NCBI RefSeq assembly: GCF_004010955.1
Contig: NZ_CP025227.1
Span: 1,302,001 to 1,366,000, forward strand
DNA length: 64,000 nt
From: Actinomyces wuliandei
Lineage (GTDB): Bacteria; Actinomycetota; Actinomycetes; Actinomycetales; Actinomycetaceae
Reading direction: 5' to 3'
Part shown: positions 1 to 9,025 of the stretch, piece by piece
Position numbering within the stretch: the stretch's first letter is position 1
How the letters are laid out: every line of letters begins with the position of its first letter
Made by a program: the position numbers and the translations under genes
The notes under the pieces: model-generated
The model's database searches: none
Told to the model about the DNA's origin: nothing
The model's input: only the letters and a program-made list of their open reading frames with translations

Positions 1-591
1 AGCGTGCCTGGCCGGTCGTGTGCACAGGGCTAGGGTCATGCCCTGTGCCATCCCTGAGTGCCAGGGTGCGTGTAGAGTGATGGCAGGGTCGCCGTGTGGC
101 GCGTAGCCGAAGGGGTGTGGCAGCCAGCATTGGTCGCTGACGATGTGCGCACACCTTCTATTAGCCGTTGTGCGGTGGCGGCTGAGCGCCGCCAGTACTC
201 GTCGTTACCGGTTATATCGTATGCGCTCAACGCCCGCAATGCGTGCCAGCACTACGGTGTGGGATGGTAGACGTCGCTGCCGACGTCTTCTACTGGCGTC
301 GTCAGCGCGCCCTGGTCATTTACTTGTGGCCCGTCTGCGTTGTTTTCAGGGGTGCGTACCTGTCGATAATGTTCTGACTGAGTCCGAAAGGGTCGTAGAC
401 TCCGCCCAAGTCTATCGGATAAGTCTCTCCAAGGAGTCTATCGAGTAAATTTATTCGAGAACTTGTGATGCTGTGGTCGTCGTCGGGGGGTCTGCTGCCT
501 GCGGCTCCGATGCTGAGCAACCCACAAGAACTGCCCCCAGGGTGGCGGTAGTGGCGAGCAAGTAGTTGCGGTGTGACGGATGCGAACTCAT
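1..591 (-). pseudogene. Broken lipoprotein with D-glucuronyl C5-epimerase-like C-terminus (partial)
   Basis: Read leftward from ATG 591, the first 46 codons give a lipoprotein signal peptide: a basic N-terminus, the hydrophobic stretch LLATTATLGAVLVG, then the lipobox VGC. They end at TAA 451-453. The text then continues in other frames. YPIDLGGVYDPFGLSQN and IIDRYAP lie in a second frame. GALTPVEDVGSDVYHP and ALSAYDITGNDEYWRR lie in a third. CWLPHPFGYAPHGD and HAPWHSGMAQG return to the first frame at the window edge. The series YHP, ALSAY..TG, HPF and APW.SGMAQG is the order of conserved blocks in D-glucuronyl C5-epimerase C-terminal domains. At least three frameshifts and one in-frame TAG separate the pieces, so this is a decayed gene or a badly sequenced one. 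Family assignment rests on recalled motifs. The 3' end lies outside the window. Confidence 0.6.
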
Positions 592-677
592 TGAGCTGGG
601 CGTCATCTGTATCTATTTTAACGTTCTTGCTAGTGGTTGGCTGCTGGTATCGATGGCTTGACTGGGCGCAGACGTTG

Positions 678-1334
678 TCAGGTGGTGGGTACGCCCAGGC
701 CCTCGACCACCTCGGCACCTGGCAGGGCGGCGAGCAGGGCGCCGGGGACCAGCAGCTTGGAGCCGCGCAGGCCCGAGCCGATGAGCACCGTGGGGCGTGA
801 CGCGACGACGGCGTCGATGAGCAACCTCCAGTGGCTGGGCAGGCCCACTGGCGTGATCCCGCCGTAGGCCATGCCGGACAGGTCGGTCGCCCGGTCCATG
901 GGCAGGAAGGAGGCCTTGCGCACGTCCAGGCGCCTCTTGACCACGTGGTTGACGTCGGCGAGGTCAGTGGCGCGCACCACGCAGGCCGCAGCCCTCTCCT
1001 CCCCCTGCCGCTTGCCCGCCACCAGCACGCAGTTCCCGGTAGCGTGCGGGTCCAGCAGGTAGCGCGCGTTGAGCACGTCAGTGTCGGACAAGGCCGGGTC
1101 GATAGGGACCACCCGAGCCTGGCGAGCCAGGTCGGCGCGGGTCGTCCCGGCGTCCTCGTCTTCTCTGGGGTGGCTGCCCGTGCTGCTCCCGGCGCTTGTG
1201 GTTCCGGCGTCAGAGGCCGCCAGTTCGCGCAGCGCTGCCGCCACCGGGCCAGCCAGGAGGTCTGTGCGCTCCAGGGCGCTGAGCCACCCGGGGTCCGTGG
1301 CAAAGACCTCCTCGGGGTCACGCAGCTCGCTCAT
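678..1334 (-). CDS. YbaK/EbsC-family aminoacyl-tRNA deacylase-like protein
   Basis: The 218-residue protein has a C-terminal YbaK/ProX domain, the family of trans-editing enzymes that hydrolyse mischarged tRNAs such as Cys- or Ala-tRNA(Pro). Family-like segments are VVKRRLDVRKASF (containing the conserved lysine region), YGGITPVGLP and the closing GSGLRGSKL block. The first 70 residues are poorly conserved and include a low-complexity Ser/Gly/Glu stretch. Start ATG 1334 is chosen because a GGAG-type site lies just upstream and the preceding in-frame residues look non-coding. It is transcribed toward the broken lipoprotein gene and separated from it by 86 bp. The exact substrate cannot be read from the sequence. 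Confidence 0.85.
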   Translation of the reverse strand: MSELRDPEEVFATDPGWLSALERTDLLAGPVAAALRELAASDAGTTSAGSSTGSHPREDEDAGTTRADLARQARVVPIDPALSDTDVLNARYLLDPHATGNCVLVAGKRQGEERAAACVVRATDLADVNHVVKRRLDVRKASFLPMDRATDLSGMAYGGITPVGLPSHWRLLIDAVVASRPTVLIGSGLRGSKLLVPGALLAALPGAEVVEGLGVPTT

Positions 1335-1847
1335 AAGGTCCTGCTCCTGTTCTGCCCATGTGTGGCCAGGTTCCAGCCTCCGGCTGGGTTGCCTGAGACA
1401 GCCCACACCCTAGTCTGCGGTTCCCGGTCGCTCCAGCCTCTTTCCTGCCCCCTCGTTTCCTGCCCCCTCGTTTCCTGTCCACATCGTCTGGGCCGCCGCC
1501 TGTCACCCGTCACTACCGCTGCTCGGACCCTCTCCTGGTGTGCCTCTTCTGGTACCTCTCAGAGGGGCCGGGAGGTGGTTCAGAAGGCCTGGCTCGTGCC
1601 GGGGCCGCCTACCTCCCGGAAGCGCCAGGATCTGGGCTGGAGCCGGAATAGGGGAGCAGTGCGGGACGTTCGGCCTAGCGCACGTCCAGCGCTCCTGCTG
1701 CCTGGGCACACGCGTACATCGCCAGTGCCCGCGCGTGCTGGCCTGGTGTCAGCGTGGTGACCCGGCTGCTTGGAGCGCCCCTGACGGCAGCAGCACAGAA
1801 TAACCGCGATATATGCCGCGATGAGCACGACTCGAGGAGAAGACCTC
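1335..1847. other. Intergenic region with short tandem repeat
   Basis: This stretch separates the divergently transcribed YbaK-like gene and the flavin reductase gene. No reading frame here looks coding. Positions 1441-1480 hold about 2.7 copies of the 15-nt unit TTTCCTGCCCCCTCG. The promoters of both genes must lie here, but I cannot place a convincing -35/-10 pair. Confidence 0.5.
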
Positions 1848-3395
1848 ATGACGCAGCAGAGCCAGCCTGCCTGTCCCCAGGACACCAGCGACACCGCCTC
1901 CGTGTCCCAGGACGTTGGCACTGAGGAGGTCGACCTCCTTGTGGTCGGCGGGGGCAAGGCAGGCAAGTCCCTGGCGATGGCCCGGGCTAAGGCGGGCGAC
2001 GCCGTCGTCATGGTCGAGCGCGACAAGATCGGCGGGACCTGTGTCAACGTCGCCTGCATCCCCACCAAGACCCTCATCTCCTCCGCCCGGATCCTGCGCG
2101 ACGTCCAGGGCGCGCCTGCCCACGGCGTGGTCCTGACGGGCGGCCCTGGCCTCCCGGACGCTGAGAGCTCCGCCGAGGTCAGCGCAGCCAGCGGTGGTGA
2201 CGACGCAGACGGGGCAGACGAGGCCGCAGCCACCTGCCTGGCCCAGGCCCGTGTCGACCTGGCGGCCCTGCGGGCGCGCAAGGAGGCCGTGGTCGGTGGC
2301 ATGGTCGCTGCCCACGAGACCATGTTCCCGGCCTCCGGCATGGACTTCTGCCTGGGAACGGCCCGGTTTGTCGCCGAACGCACCGTGGATATCTCCCTGG
2401 CCGAGGGCGGTACCCGCCGTGTACGCGGCAGGACGGTCCTTCTTAACACCGGGACCACGCCGTCGGTCCCCGACATCGCGGGGCTGGGCGACGTGCCGTA
2501 CTGGACCAGTGAGGACCTGCTCACCCTGCCCGAGCTGCCCGAGCACCTGGTGGTCCTGGGTGGGGGCGTGATCGGCATGGAGATGGCCTCTCTCATGGGG
2601 ATGCTGGGAGTGCCCGTGACGGTGGTGCACGCCGGTGAGCACGTCCTGGACCGCGAGGACGCCGACGTGGCCGCCGAGGTCACCGCAGGCCTGGAGGCCC
2701 TGGGCGTCACGGTCCTCACCGGCTCCCGTGCCGCCCGCGTGAGCCCCTCCCCGCAGGGGGTCGTGGTCACCACCGAGGACGGGCGCGAGGTGAGCGGCTC
2801 CCACCTGCTCGTGGCCCTGGGGCGTACCCCTGTCACGCAGGGCCTGGGCCTGGAGGCCGCTGGCGTGGAGGTGGACCAGCGCGGGTTCGTCGTCGTCGAC
2901 GACCACCTGCGCACCAGCGCCGAGGGCGTCTACGCCGCCGGCGACGTGGCCGGGACCCCCCAGTTCACCCACGCCTCCTGGAACGACTTCCGCGTCCTGC
3001 GCGACCTGCTGTCCGGCAAGGAGGCCTCCACCGCCGGGCGCCTCATCCCCTGGGCGGTGTTCACCACGCCCGAGCTCGGGCACGTCGGCATGGGCGAGGA
3101 GGAGGCGCGCGCGGCCGGCCACACGGTGCGCGTGGCCAAGACCCCCACAGCAGCCGTGCCGCGGGCCAAGACCCTGGGGCGCACCGAGGGCTTCTACAAG
3201 GTGGTCGTGGACGCCGACACCGACCTCATCCTGGGGGCCGCCGTCATCGGGGCCGAGGCCAGCGAGGTGGTCACCAGCGTCCAGATGGCCATGCTGGGTG
3301 GCCTGACCTGGCAGCAGCTGCGTGACGCCGTCATCACCCACCCCACCATGAGCGAGGGTCTCAACATCGTCCTGGACGCCATGCCGCAGCCCTGA
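1848..3395 (+). CDS. FAD-dependent pyridine nucleotide-disulfide oxidoreductase (Lpd/mercuric reductase family)
   Basis: The 515-residue protein is a class I flavoprotein disulfide reductase. Residues 34-40 (GGGKAGK) form the FAD-binding Rossmann loop. GGTCVNVACIPTK at 62-74 holds the redox-active cysteines C65 and C70. A second dinucleotide fold, VVLGGGVIGMEMA, binds NAD(P)H. YAAGDVAG is the second FAD contact, and HPTMSEGL near the C-terminus supplies the His-Glu dyad of the dimer interface. There is no N-terminal heavy-metal domain, so mercuric reductase is not implied. A dihydrolipoyl dehydrogenase-like or orphan disulfide reductase is more likely. ATG 1848 has GAGGAG upstream; the earlier in-frame ATG 1821 has no such site. 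No E2 lipoyl or acyltransferase gene is adjacent. An acidic insert sits around residues 110-135. Confidence 0.88.
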   Translation: MTQQSQPACPQDTSDTASVSQDVGTEEVDLLVVGGGKAGKSLAMARAKAGDAVVMVERDKIGGTCVNVACIPTKTLISSARILRDVQGAPAHGVVLTGGPGLPDAESSAEVSAASGGDDADGADEAAATCLAQARVDLAALRARKEAVVGGMVAAHETMFPASGMDFCLGTARFVAERTVDISLAEGGTRRVRGRTVLLNTGTTPSVPDIAGLGDVPYWTSEDLLTLPELPEHLVVLGGGVIGMEMASLMGMLGVPVTVVHAGEHVLDREDADVAAEVTAGLEALGVTVLTGSRAARVSPSPQGVVVTTEDGREVSGSHLLVALGRTPVTQGLGLEAAGVEVDQRGFVVVDDHLRTSAEGVYAAGDVAGTPQFTHASWNDFRVLRDLLSGKEASTAGRLIPWAVFTTPELGHVGMGEEEARAAGHTVRVAKTPTAAVPRAKTLGRTEGFYKVVVDADTDLILGAAVIGAEASEVVTSVQMAMLGGLTWQQLRDAVITHPTMSEGLNIVLDAMPQP

Positions 3396-3542
3396 TCCCC
3401 GGGTGCCTTGAGCCGTCCCGGCGGGGTGAGAGCAGGGACCGTCTCTGCGGCCTACCCGGACCTGGGCTGCTCCCGAGCGGCCCGCTCCCTGGCGGTCCCG
3501 GTGCGGACCGTCAGGCTGGTAGTAGGGTGGCAGGATGTCCCC

Positions 3543-4022
3543 GTGCTGCACATGATCTTCTTCGAGCCGCGGATCCCCGGCAACACCGGTGCGGCGATCA
3601 GGCTCAGCGCCAACACCGGTGCTGCCCTCCACCTGGTGGACCCGCTGTTCAGCATGGACGAGCCCAGGCTGCGTCGTGCCGGGCTGGACTACCACGACCT
3701 GGCCAGGACGCGGGTGTACCAGACCCTGGAGGAGTGCCTGGAGCACGTCCCCGGACGGGTCCTCGCCCTCACCGCGCACTGCGACCGCCTCTATACCCAG
3801 GTGGACTGGCGTGACGACGACGCCCTGCTGCTGGGGCCGGAGCCGACAGGACTGCCCGAGGAGGTCATGAGCCACCCCCGGGTCACCGACCGGATCCGCA
3901 TCCCCATGGTGGCAGGCAGCCGCTCGCTCAACCTCGCCAACTCCGCGGCCGTCGTCGTCTACGAGGCCTGGCACCGCCTCGGCTTCTCCGGGGCCGCAGG
4001 CCTCCTGGGGGAGGCCTCCTGA
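3543..4022 (+). CDS. trmL: tRNA (cytidine/uridine-2'-O-)-methyltransferase TrmL-like
   Basis: The 159-residue protein is a SPOUT-class methyltransferase. It matches the length and layout of TrmL, which methylates the ribose of nucleotide 34 in tRNA-Leu isoacceptors. Recognisable pieces are MIFFEPRIPGNTGAAIRL at the start, LLLGPEPTGLP (motif 2) and IPMVAGSRSLNLANSAAVV (motif 3, the SAM-binding knot). GTG 3543 is preferred: AGGA lies about eight bases upstream and the family begins at the equivalent of VLHMIFFEP. It is the last intact gene before the IS remnants. Confidence 0.92.
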   Translation: MLHMIFFEPRIPGNTGAAIRLSANTGAALHLVDPLFSMDEPRLRRAGLDYHDLARTRVYQTLEECLEHVPGRVLALTAHCDRLYTQVDWRDDDALLLGPEPTGLPEEVMSHPRVTDRIRIPMVAGSRSLNLANSAAVVVYEAWHRLGFSGAAGLLGEAS

Positions 4023-4194
4023 GGCGTGCGGGGTAGCAGGCTGTGTGAGTGGCTGCCACCCCGCTCGACCGGAGACTGCTGAGAACGGATGGGGCCTGTT
4101 GCGAGAGTCGGGATGTGGTCGGTATGGCACAGGGCAGACAAGGCTTTCGGAGTGCCAGCTACTAAATTACACGGGATTTCGCCAAACGCTTCAG

Positions 4195-4293
4195 ATGATG
4201 GGTACAGGCACCTTTGTCCGTTATGACCTGACTGATGCTCAGTGGGAGCCACTCCCTTCTCTCCCGTTGTTACCTGTGCCCTGCGTTCGGTAG
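4195..4293 (+). pseudogene. Fragment of IS5-type transposase N-terminus
   Basis: A 32-codon frame contains RYDLTDAQWEPL, which resembles the N-terminal signature of IS5-family transposases (often xDLTDxQWxxLxPLLP). The expected continuation is absent and the frame closes at once. The piece lies 172 bp after trmL and near other IS debris. It is a short relic assigned on one motif, so confidence is moderate. Confidence 0.5.
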
Positions 4294-4474
4294 TACCCGT
4301 TACGGTTCCTGGCTGATGGGGGCGGGGTAAGGATCGGGGCATGTGGGGAGACGTGTCTGTGGGGGTGGGTGGTGTTTGCTCGGCTATTGGGATCAAACAC
4401 GGCTCTTTATGAGTGGTGAGGGGTGGGACCATGCCAGGAGTACGCTGCTGGGGGGTGTGCGCTTGTGTGGTGTG

Positions 4475-5525
4475 TCAGGCGGGGGCGGGTAGGTTCTTGG
4501 TGGGTTGGGGGGTGTAGGGGGAACCGTCTCGGGTCATGGCGTAGAGGGTGAGGACGCGTCGGTGGGCCAGGGCGGGTAGGGCCTGGTTGTGGTGTTTTCC
4601 CTGGTCTCGTTTGCGCTGGTAGCAGGCGCGGGATGCCGGGTCTGTTCTGAGGGAGGCGAGGGCGGGCAGGAGCATGGCTCGCTTGAGTCTCTTGCTGCCG
4701 GCGTGGGAGACGTGCTTACCGCGGATGGAGGACCCGGACCGCCGGGTGAGTGGGGTCAGGCCTGCGCAGGCAGGCCAGGCGGGCGCCGGTGTCAAAGGTG
4801 CGTCCGAGGGTCTCGGCCAGGAGCACGGCGGCGGTCCTGACCCCGACCCCGGGCACGGGTGGCCAGGGGAGCGGTGTGAGGAGGGTGGGCCTCCACCAGG
4901 GCCTCGACCTGGGAGGCGGCGTCGTCGCGCTGGGCGTGCAGGACGTGGTGAGCCGGACGGGGCCCGGGTGGGGCAGCACCACGCCAGCAGCGTCGGTGCC
5001 GGCGACCACCACGGTCTGCTTGTCCAGGGTGCTGACGATCTGGGCGGCCCAGGCGGCGTGGCGGCGGGCCCCGTGGGCCCTGAGCACGGCGGCGACCTGG
5101 TCGGTGCCAGCCTGGCGCAGGTCGGCGGGGGTGGGCCAGGTGGCAATGACCTCCAGGACAGGGTCGTGGTCGAGCCACGTGCCCAGCACAGTCTCGAGGG
5201 CGGGGTGGGTCTGGGTGCACACGGGCCCCGGACGCGGTTGGCGGTCTGGCTGGTCCTGGCGGGCCAGGTCCAGGTCGAACCCGGTGAGCATGCTCAGGGC
5301 GGCGGCGTCCTGGTCACTGGCGTCGATCGCGCGCAGCGTGTGGGGCATGGTGCGGGCGGCGTCGGCGATGACGGCCGCGTCCTTCGCGTCGGTCCTGGCA
5401 CTGCCTGGTGTCAGGTCGGCGATACGCCGCATCGACAGGCCGGGCAGGTAGCCCACGGTGATACCCACGGCCTGGGCCACCGCCACTGCCAGTGCCCCGG
5501 TGGTGGCGGGCTGGCGCGCAGGAGG
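4475..5525 (-). pseudogene. IS110-family transposase remnant (frameshifted, 5'-truncated)
   Basis: Reading leftward, ALAVAVAQAVGITVGYLPGL, MRRIADLTPGSARTDAKDAA and VIADAARTMPHTLRAID form the DEDD catalytic region of IS110 transposases. Next come a helical middle, then PGVGVRTAAVLLAETLGRTF and LTRRSGSSIRGKHVSHAGSK. The last is the Transposase_20 C-terminal block, followed by RAMLLPALASL, HNQALPALAHRR and a stop at 4475-4477. The blocks lie in more than one frame, so at least two frameshifts have occurred. The first residues, including the first catalytic Asp, are missing. The break falls where the oppositely oriented IS481 remnant begins. The long open frames on the opposite strand are antisense shadows. 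Confidence 0.85.
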
Positions 5526-5550
5526 GAGCAGGGATCATCGTGGTCAGGTA

Positions 5551-6090
5551 CACGCGCTGGTGGGGCCGCACAGGACCACCCTGCCACCTGGGTCTGGCGC
5601 CCTCCGCCGTGGGGCAGGGTCTCAAGCACTACCGCATGCCCAGGCTCGCCGACGCTGGCCAGGCCACCGGCCTGCCCGCAGGCAGGCCCACCGCGGTGCG
5701 CAGGGGGAGGACCGCCCCAGGCCAACTGATCCACGTCGCCGTCAACAAGCCTGGTCGTGTGACGGGCGCGGGCCGGCCCAGGACCGCGTCACTAGGGGGC
5801 GCCGCACCCGTACGTGGCTGGCGCTGGCTCCACCACACCGTGGACGGCTGCCCCAGGGTCGTCTTACTGGGAGACTCTTGATGGCGAGACCAGGCAGACC
5901 GCCGCAGGATCCTGGCAGCGCACCAGCGCCTTCCTCGCCTCCCCGGCGTGACCGCGCAGGAAGCTACGACCGGCAACAGGGCCTTCAACCAGGCCCTCCA
6001 GGCCGTCGGAGCAAGGCGCCGCCGCACCAGCCCCTACCGCCCCCACACAGGCAGCAAGATCGAGCGGTTGCGCAGGGTTTGCTAGCCTGA
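5551..6090 (+). pseudogene. IS481-family transposase remnant (frameshifted, 5'-truncated)
   Basis: LGLAPSAVGQGLKHYRMPRL, ADAGQATGLP and APGQLIHVAVNKPGRV match the helix-turn-helix to integrase-core junction of IS481 transposases (usual form GELVHVDVKKLGRI). The core continues as WLHHTVDGCPRVV, ETLDGETRQTAAGSWQRTS, AFNQALQAVGARRRRTSPYR and PHTGSKIERL, ending at TAG. These pieces are in different frames. The catalytic aspartates are altered: HVDV has become HVAV and the usual TDNGS has become TTGNR. The gene cannot be active. Its 5' end is lost at the junction with the IS110 remnant. Confidence 0.8.
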
Positions 6091-6352
6091 ACGATCCCGT
6101 TTGAGCGCACCGTAGTTTTGGACAGGTCGAGTTGACAGAAAATGACGGACTTGAGGCGAGCCCTTCAAGCCCAACTGACCAAGCACCTAGGGCAGGGAAG
6201 AGTAAGCAGGGCCATATGATGCGCGGTAGTGCAGTGCCCACAAGTGACGCCACTACGAAGATGGTCGGTCCCATGTCAGTAGTTGCGGGCTTCGTTGTCG
6301 CGGCAAGTCAGGCTCCTGCGCTACGCTGCAACGTCGTGTGGCACGTCGCATG
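6091..6352. other. Intergenic stretch, no gene recognised
   Basis: No supported gene is seen here. A short frame beginning MTDLRRALQAQLTKHLGQ at about 6142 stops after 25 codons and has no recognised relatives. It may be further IS debris. Confidence 0.35.
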
Positions 6353-7204
6353 TCACAGCATGGCGGAGGGACGGATCGACAGGTCCTCGACCACCGCGTC
6401 CATGGAGGTGCTCACGGCCAGGCGCACTGCCGAGGCGACCGACTGCGGCGCCATATGGTCAGCGGCACGGTAGGCCGGGGCGCGGCCTCCCTCCGCGCGC
6501 GTACGCGCAGCACTGAGCGCCTGGAGGCGCTCCTGCATGGGAGTGTCCACCCGGCCCGGGTAGATGGAGGTGACCCGGACCTGACCGCGCTCCTCCTCAC
6601 GCAGCGTGTCAGCCAGGGCCTTGAGACCGGCCTTGGAGGCACAGTAGAGGGAGTGGCCCGGCCAGGCGTGCAGGCTCGCACCCGAGCCGACGAACACCAC
6701 CAGTCCCCGGGACTCCCGCAGGGCGGGCAGCACCAGGCTCGTCAGGTGCGCGGCTGCCACCAGGTTCAGGTCCAGCACCGAGCGCCAGCGGGCGGGGGTG
6801 AGCCTCTCGACCGCTCCCGGTGCCTCCACCCCGGCGCAGTGCACCAGCACGTCGAGGCTGTCGAGCTGGATCCGGTTGACCAGGTAGGCCAGGGCGGTGT
6901 CGTCAGCCAGGTCGACCGGGCACACCAGGACAGCGGCCCCGGACTCCTCCTCCAGCGCACCCGCGAGCTCCTCCAGGTCGGTGGCGGTGCGGGCGACCAG
7001 GACCAGGTTGTGGTCCCGCGCCAGGTCCCTGGCCACGGCCAGGCCGATGCCCGAGGTCGCCCCGGTCACCAGGGCCACGGGGCGCCGTTGGTGGCGGCCG
7101 GAGCTGGTCGTCGTGGAGAACCCGAAGGCCGGGGTGGCGGCCTCGCCCTGACGGCGGCGCCCCCCGGGTCGGCTCGGCTCGGTAGCACCGGGAGGTGGCG
7201 TCAC
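6353..7204 (-). CDS. Short-chain dehydrogenase/reductase (SDR)
   Basis: The 283-residue classical SDR carries the cofactor motif TGATSGIG (47-54), an HCAG motif (122-125) in the NNAG position, a serine near 173, and the catalytic pair Y187/K191 in YCASK. PGRVDTPM follows the active site as usual. The substrate is unknown. The first ~40 residues are a disordered extension rich in Pro, Gly and Arg, so a later start is possible. The annotated start is GTG 7204, which overlaps the stop of the upstream PEBP-like gene in the string GTGA. That implies coupled translation. Confidence 0.86.
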   Translation of the reverse strand: MTPPPGATEPSRPGGRRRQGEAATPAFGFSTTTSSGRHQRRPVALVTGATSGIGLAVARDLARDHNLVLVARTATDLEELAGALEEESGAAVLVCPVDLADDTALAYLVNRIQLDSLDVLVHCAGVEAPGAVERLTPARWRSVLDLNLVAAAHLTSLVLPALRESRGLVVFVGSGASLHAWPGHSLYCASKAGLKALADTLREEERGQVRVTSIYPGRVDTPMQERLQALSAARTRAEGGRAPAYRAADHMAPQSVASAVRLAVSTSMDAVVEDLSIRPSAML

Positions 7205-7776
7205 TGAGCCTCCTTCAGGAAGGGTGCGGCACCCGGCTCCCCGGGCACGGAGTAGGTGGCGGTCAGTGTGGCCCGGGCCAGGCAGTGGGTGGCCAGCGCA
7301 AAGGCGGCGGCGGTGGGGGAGGCGCTGTCCTCAAGGCCGAGGGTGTCCACGTCCAGGGCGGAGACGGCGAAGACGTAGCGGTGGTCCCCGTCCCCGGCCG
7401 GGGGGTAGGGGCCGAACCAGGCGTGGTCCCCGCTGTCCCCGGCCAGGTGGAAGGCGGCCCCGTCCAGGTGGAGGTCGCTGGTGCCCGCCCCCTGCTCCAG
7501 CGAGGTCACCGAGACGTCCAGGTCCACCACGGTCCAGTGCCACCACCCGGCGGGGCTGGGCGCGTCAGGGTCGAAGCAGGACACGACGAAGGAGCGGGTC
7601 TGCTCAGGAAAGCCCGACCAGCTCAGCGCGGGGGAGATGTTGTCGTGGAGGCCCGTGAACCTGTCGGGGACGCGTTCGCCCTCGGCCACGTCCGGGGAGA
7701 CCAGGGTGAAGGTGGGGACACGGGGCAGGAAGTCGTAGGGTGCGGGCGGCCGTGGGCGGGTGAGGTCGGATGCCAC
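7201..7776 (-). CDS. YbhB/YbcL-family Raf kinase inhibitor-like (PEBP) protein
   Basis: The 191-residue protein belongs to the bacterial phosphatidylethanolamine-binding-protein family. Visible signatures are LVSPDVAEGERVPDRFTG, NISPALSWSGFPEQTRSF and CFDPDAPSPAGWWHWTVVDL (the DPDxP...H ligand pocket). WFGPYPPAGDGDHRYVFAV follows, containing the GPxPP...HRY block. The function of bacterial members is largely unknown. GTG 7776 is selected because GGAGG sits seven bases upstream; residues farther upstream do not resemble the family. It is the first gene of a two-gene unit with the SDR. Confidence 0.9.
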   Translation of the reverse strand: MASDLTRPRPPAPYDFLPRVPTFTLVSPDVAEGERVPDRFTGLHDNISPALSWSGFPEQTRSFVVSCFDPDAPSPAGWWHWTVVDLDVSVTSLEQGAGTSDLHLDGAAFHLAGDSGDHAWFGPYPPAGDGDHRYVFAVSALDVDTLGLEDSASPTAAAFALATHCLARATLTATYSVPGEPGAAPFLKEAQ

Positions 7777-8013
7777 GATGTGCCTCCAGAGGGTGTGGTA
7801 CGCGGGTGTCTGGTTTGCGGTCCGGTTCCTGAGATCCGGGTGAGGCCGGTTGGTGTCCGGGTGAGGGAACGACAGCCTGGTGGCTCCCACTGTAGAGCAG
7901 CCGGGGGAGCCGCGTCACCGTGGTGACCGTGGGTGACTGTGCGGGGCTGGCCGACTGGCTGAGCGTGACCAGGCTGAGCGTGTCGGTGCCCGGGGGTACC
8001 CTGAGCCTCTGTG

Positions 8014-8029
8014 TCGAACATTCGTTCGA
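8014..8029 (+). promoter_or_regulatory. LexA-type SOS box upstream of imuA'
   Basis: TCGAACATTCGTTCGA is a perfect match to the actinobacterial/Gram-positive LexA operator TCGAAC-N4-GTTCGA. It ends 30 bp before the imuA' start codon. This predicts DNA-damage induction of imuA' and imuB. Confidence 0.9.
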
Positions 8030-8059
8030 GCCGTGTCTGGTCCGTCTTAGGGGGAGTAC

Positions 8060-9025
8060 ATGACTGGAGCTCGCGGTAGTGGTGAGACTCTTGGGGACAG
8101 GGACGCGCGGCTGGCTGCGGCGCGCCTGGCCCTCAGGCGGGCGGAGGACAGCACCGGGCTGCGCCACCATAACCACTACGACCACCACGGCGGTGCGCTC
8201 GGGTTCCGGCAGCCTGCTGGGGCTGGGCGGTCCCCGGGAGGCTCCAGCCTCTGGGACTACCTGGGCTCCTGCCCTGCCGGCGTCCTGCACCTGGAGGGCT
8301 CTGCCGCAGTCCTCCTGGCCGCTGCGGCGCGGCGTCAGGGCGTCTACGGCTGGTGCGGGGTGCTGGGAGGGGAGGGGCTGGGCTGGTGCGCCGCTGCCGA
8401 GCTGGGACTTGACCTGTCCCGGGTCCTCAGCGTCCCTGTCGCTGGCCTGGGGCACGACAGCCTCCTGGCTGCTGCAGGAGTCCTGGTTGACGGGGTCGAC
8501 GTCCTCCTCGTCAGCGCCCGAGCGGCAGAGTGCCTGGGCGCTGGCAGCCGCAGGCGCCTGCTCGTGCGGGCACGGGATCGTGGCACCCTGGTCCTCAGTC
8601 CTCTCCCCTGGCAGGGGGGCCGGACCCTGGTCTGCGAGCGGTCCTGCCCTGATGACGGCGCTCCCGGGCCGACGGGCCTGGGCGTACCTGCTGACGTGCG
8701 CAGCGGTGTACGTGAGGGTGCGCATGAGGTGGACGGTGGTGCAGGTCGTGACCTGCGTGAGGAGACGCACGGCGAGGGCGTTGTCGTCCCTCTACGCCGT
8801 CAGGGGGTGCCTCAGGGAGCCCTGCCCGCCGCGTCCTCCACCCGGCAGGAGGCGGTGGAGATGCCAGTCGGTTACCTGCGAGGCCTCGTCTGGACCCTGG
8901 GCGACCCGGAGCGCGGCGTGGGCGGCACGGTGCTTACCCACGGTCCGCACGGGCTGAGCGTGGGCGGGCACGGCCCGGCAGCCAGCGCCCCTGCCTCTCC
9001 AGCGCCCCTGCGAGGTGCGGGATGA
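8060..9025 (+). CDS. imuA': ImuA'-like (RecA-fold) mutasome protein
   Basis: The 321-residue protein lies directly before ImuB, the usual place of ImuA' in actinobacteria. Residues 60-160 (GVLHLEGSAAVLLAAAARRQ, then WCAAAELGLDLSRVL, VDGVDVLLVS) follow the degenerate RecA-like ATPase core of that family without an intact Walker A motif. The C-terminal ~120 residues are low-complexity and poorly conserved. The known role, by family, is as an accessory that links ImuB and DnaE2 to damaged DNA during SOS mutagenesis. ATG 8060 follows a strong GGGGGAG site. Its stop overlaps the imuB start in ATGA. Assignment rests on context as much as on motifs. Confidence 0.75.
   Translation: MTGARGSGETLGDRDARLAAARLALRRAEDSTGLRHHNHYDHHGGALGFRQPAGAGRSPGGSSLWDYLGSCPAGVLHLEGSAAVLLAAAARRQGVYGWCGVLGGEGLGWCAAAELGLDLSRVLSVPVAGLGHDSLLAAAGVLVDGVDVLLVSARAAECLGAGSRRRLLVRARDRGTLVLSPLPWQGGRTLVCERSCPDDGAPGPTGLGVPADVRSGVREGAHEVDGGAGRDLREETHGEGVVVPLRRQGVPQGALPAASSTRQEAVEMPVGYLRGLVWTLGDPERGVGGTVLTHGPHGLSVGGHGPAASAPASPAPLRGAG

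Noticed and set aside
1848..3395. Calling the disulfide reductase MerA
   Set aside because: There is no heavy-metal-binding N-terminal domain, no C-terminal Cys pair and no other mer genes.
1749..4130. A 793-codon open frame on the minus strand opposite the flavin reductase and trmL
   Set aside because: It mirrors the codon structure of the plus-strand genes, has a His/Gly/Asp/Val-rich composition and shows no domain. High-GC antisense shadow.
4674..5729. A 351-codon plus-strand frame opposite the IS110 remnant
   Set aside because: The minus strand holds recognisable transposase blocks; the plus frame is Gly/Val/Gln-rich with no motif.
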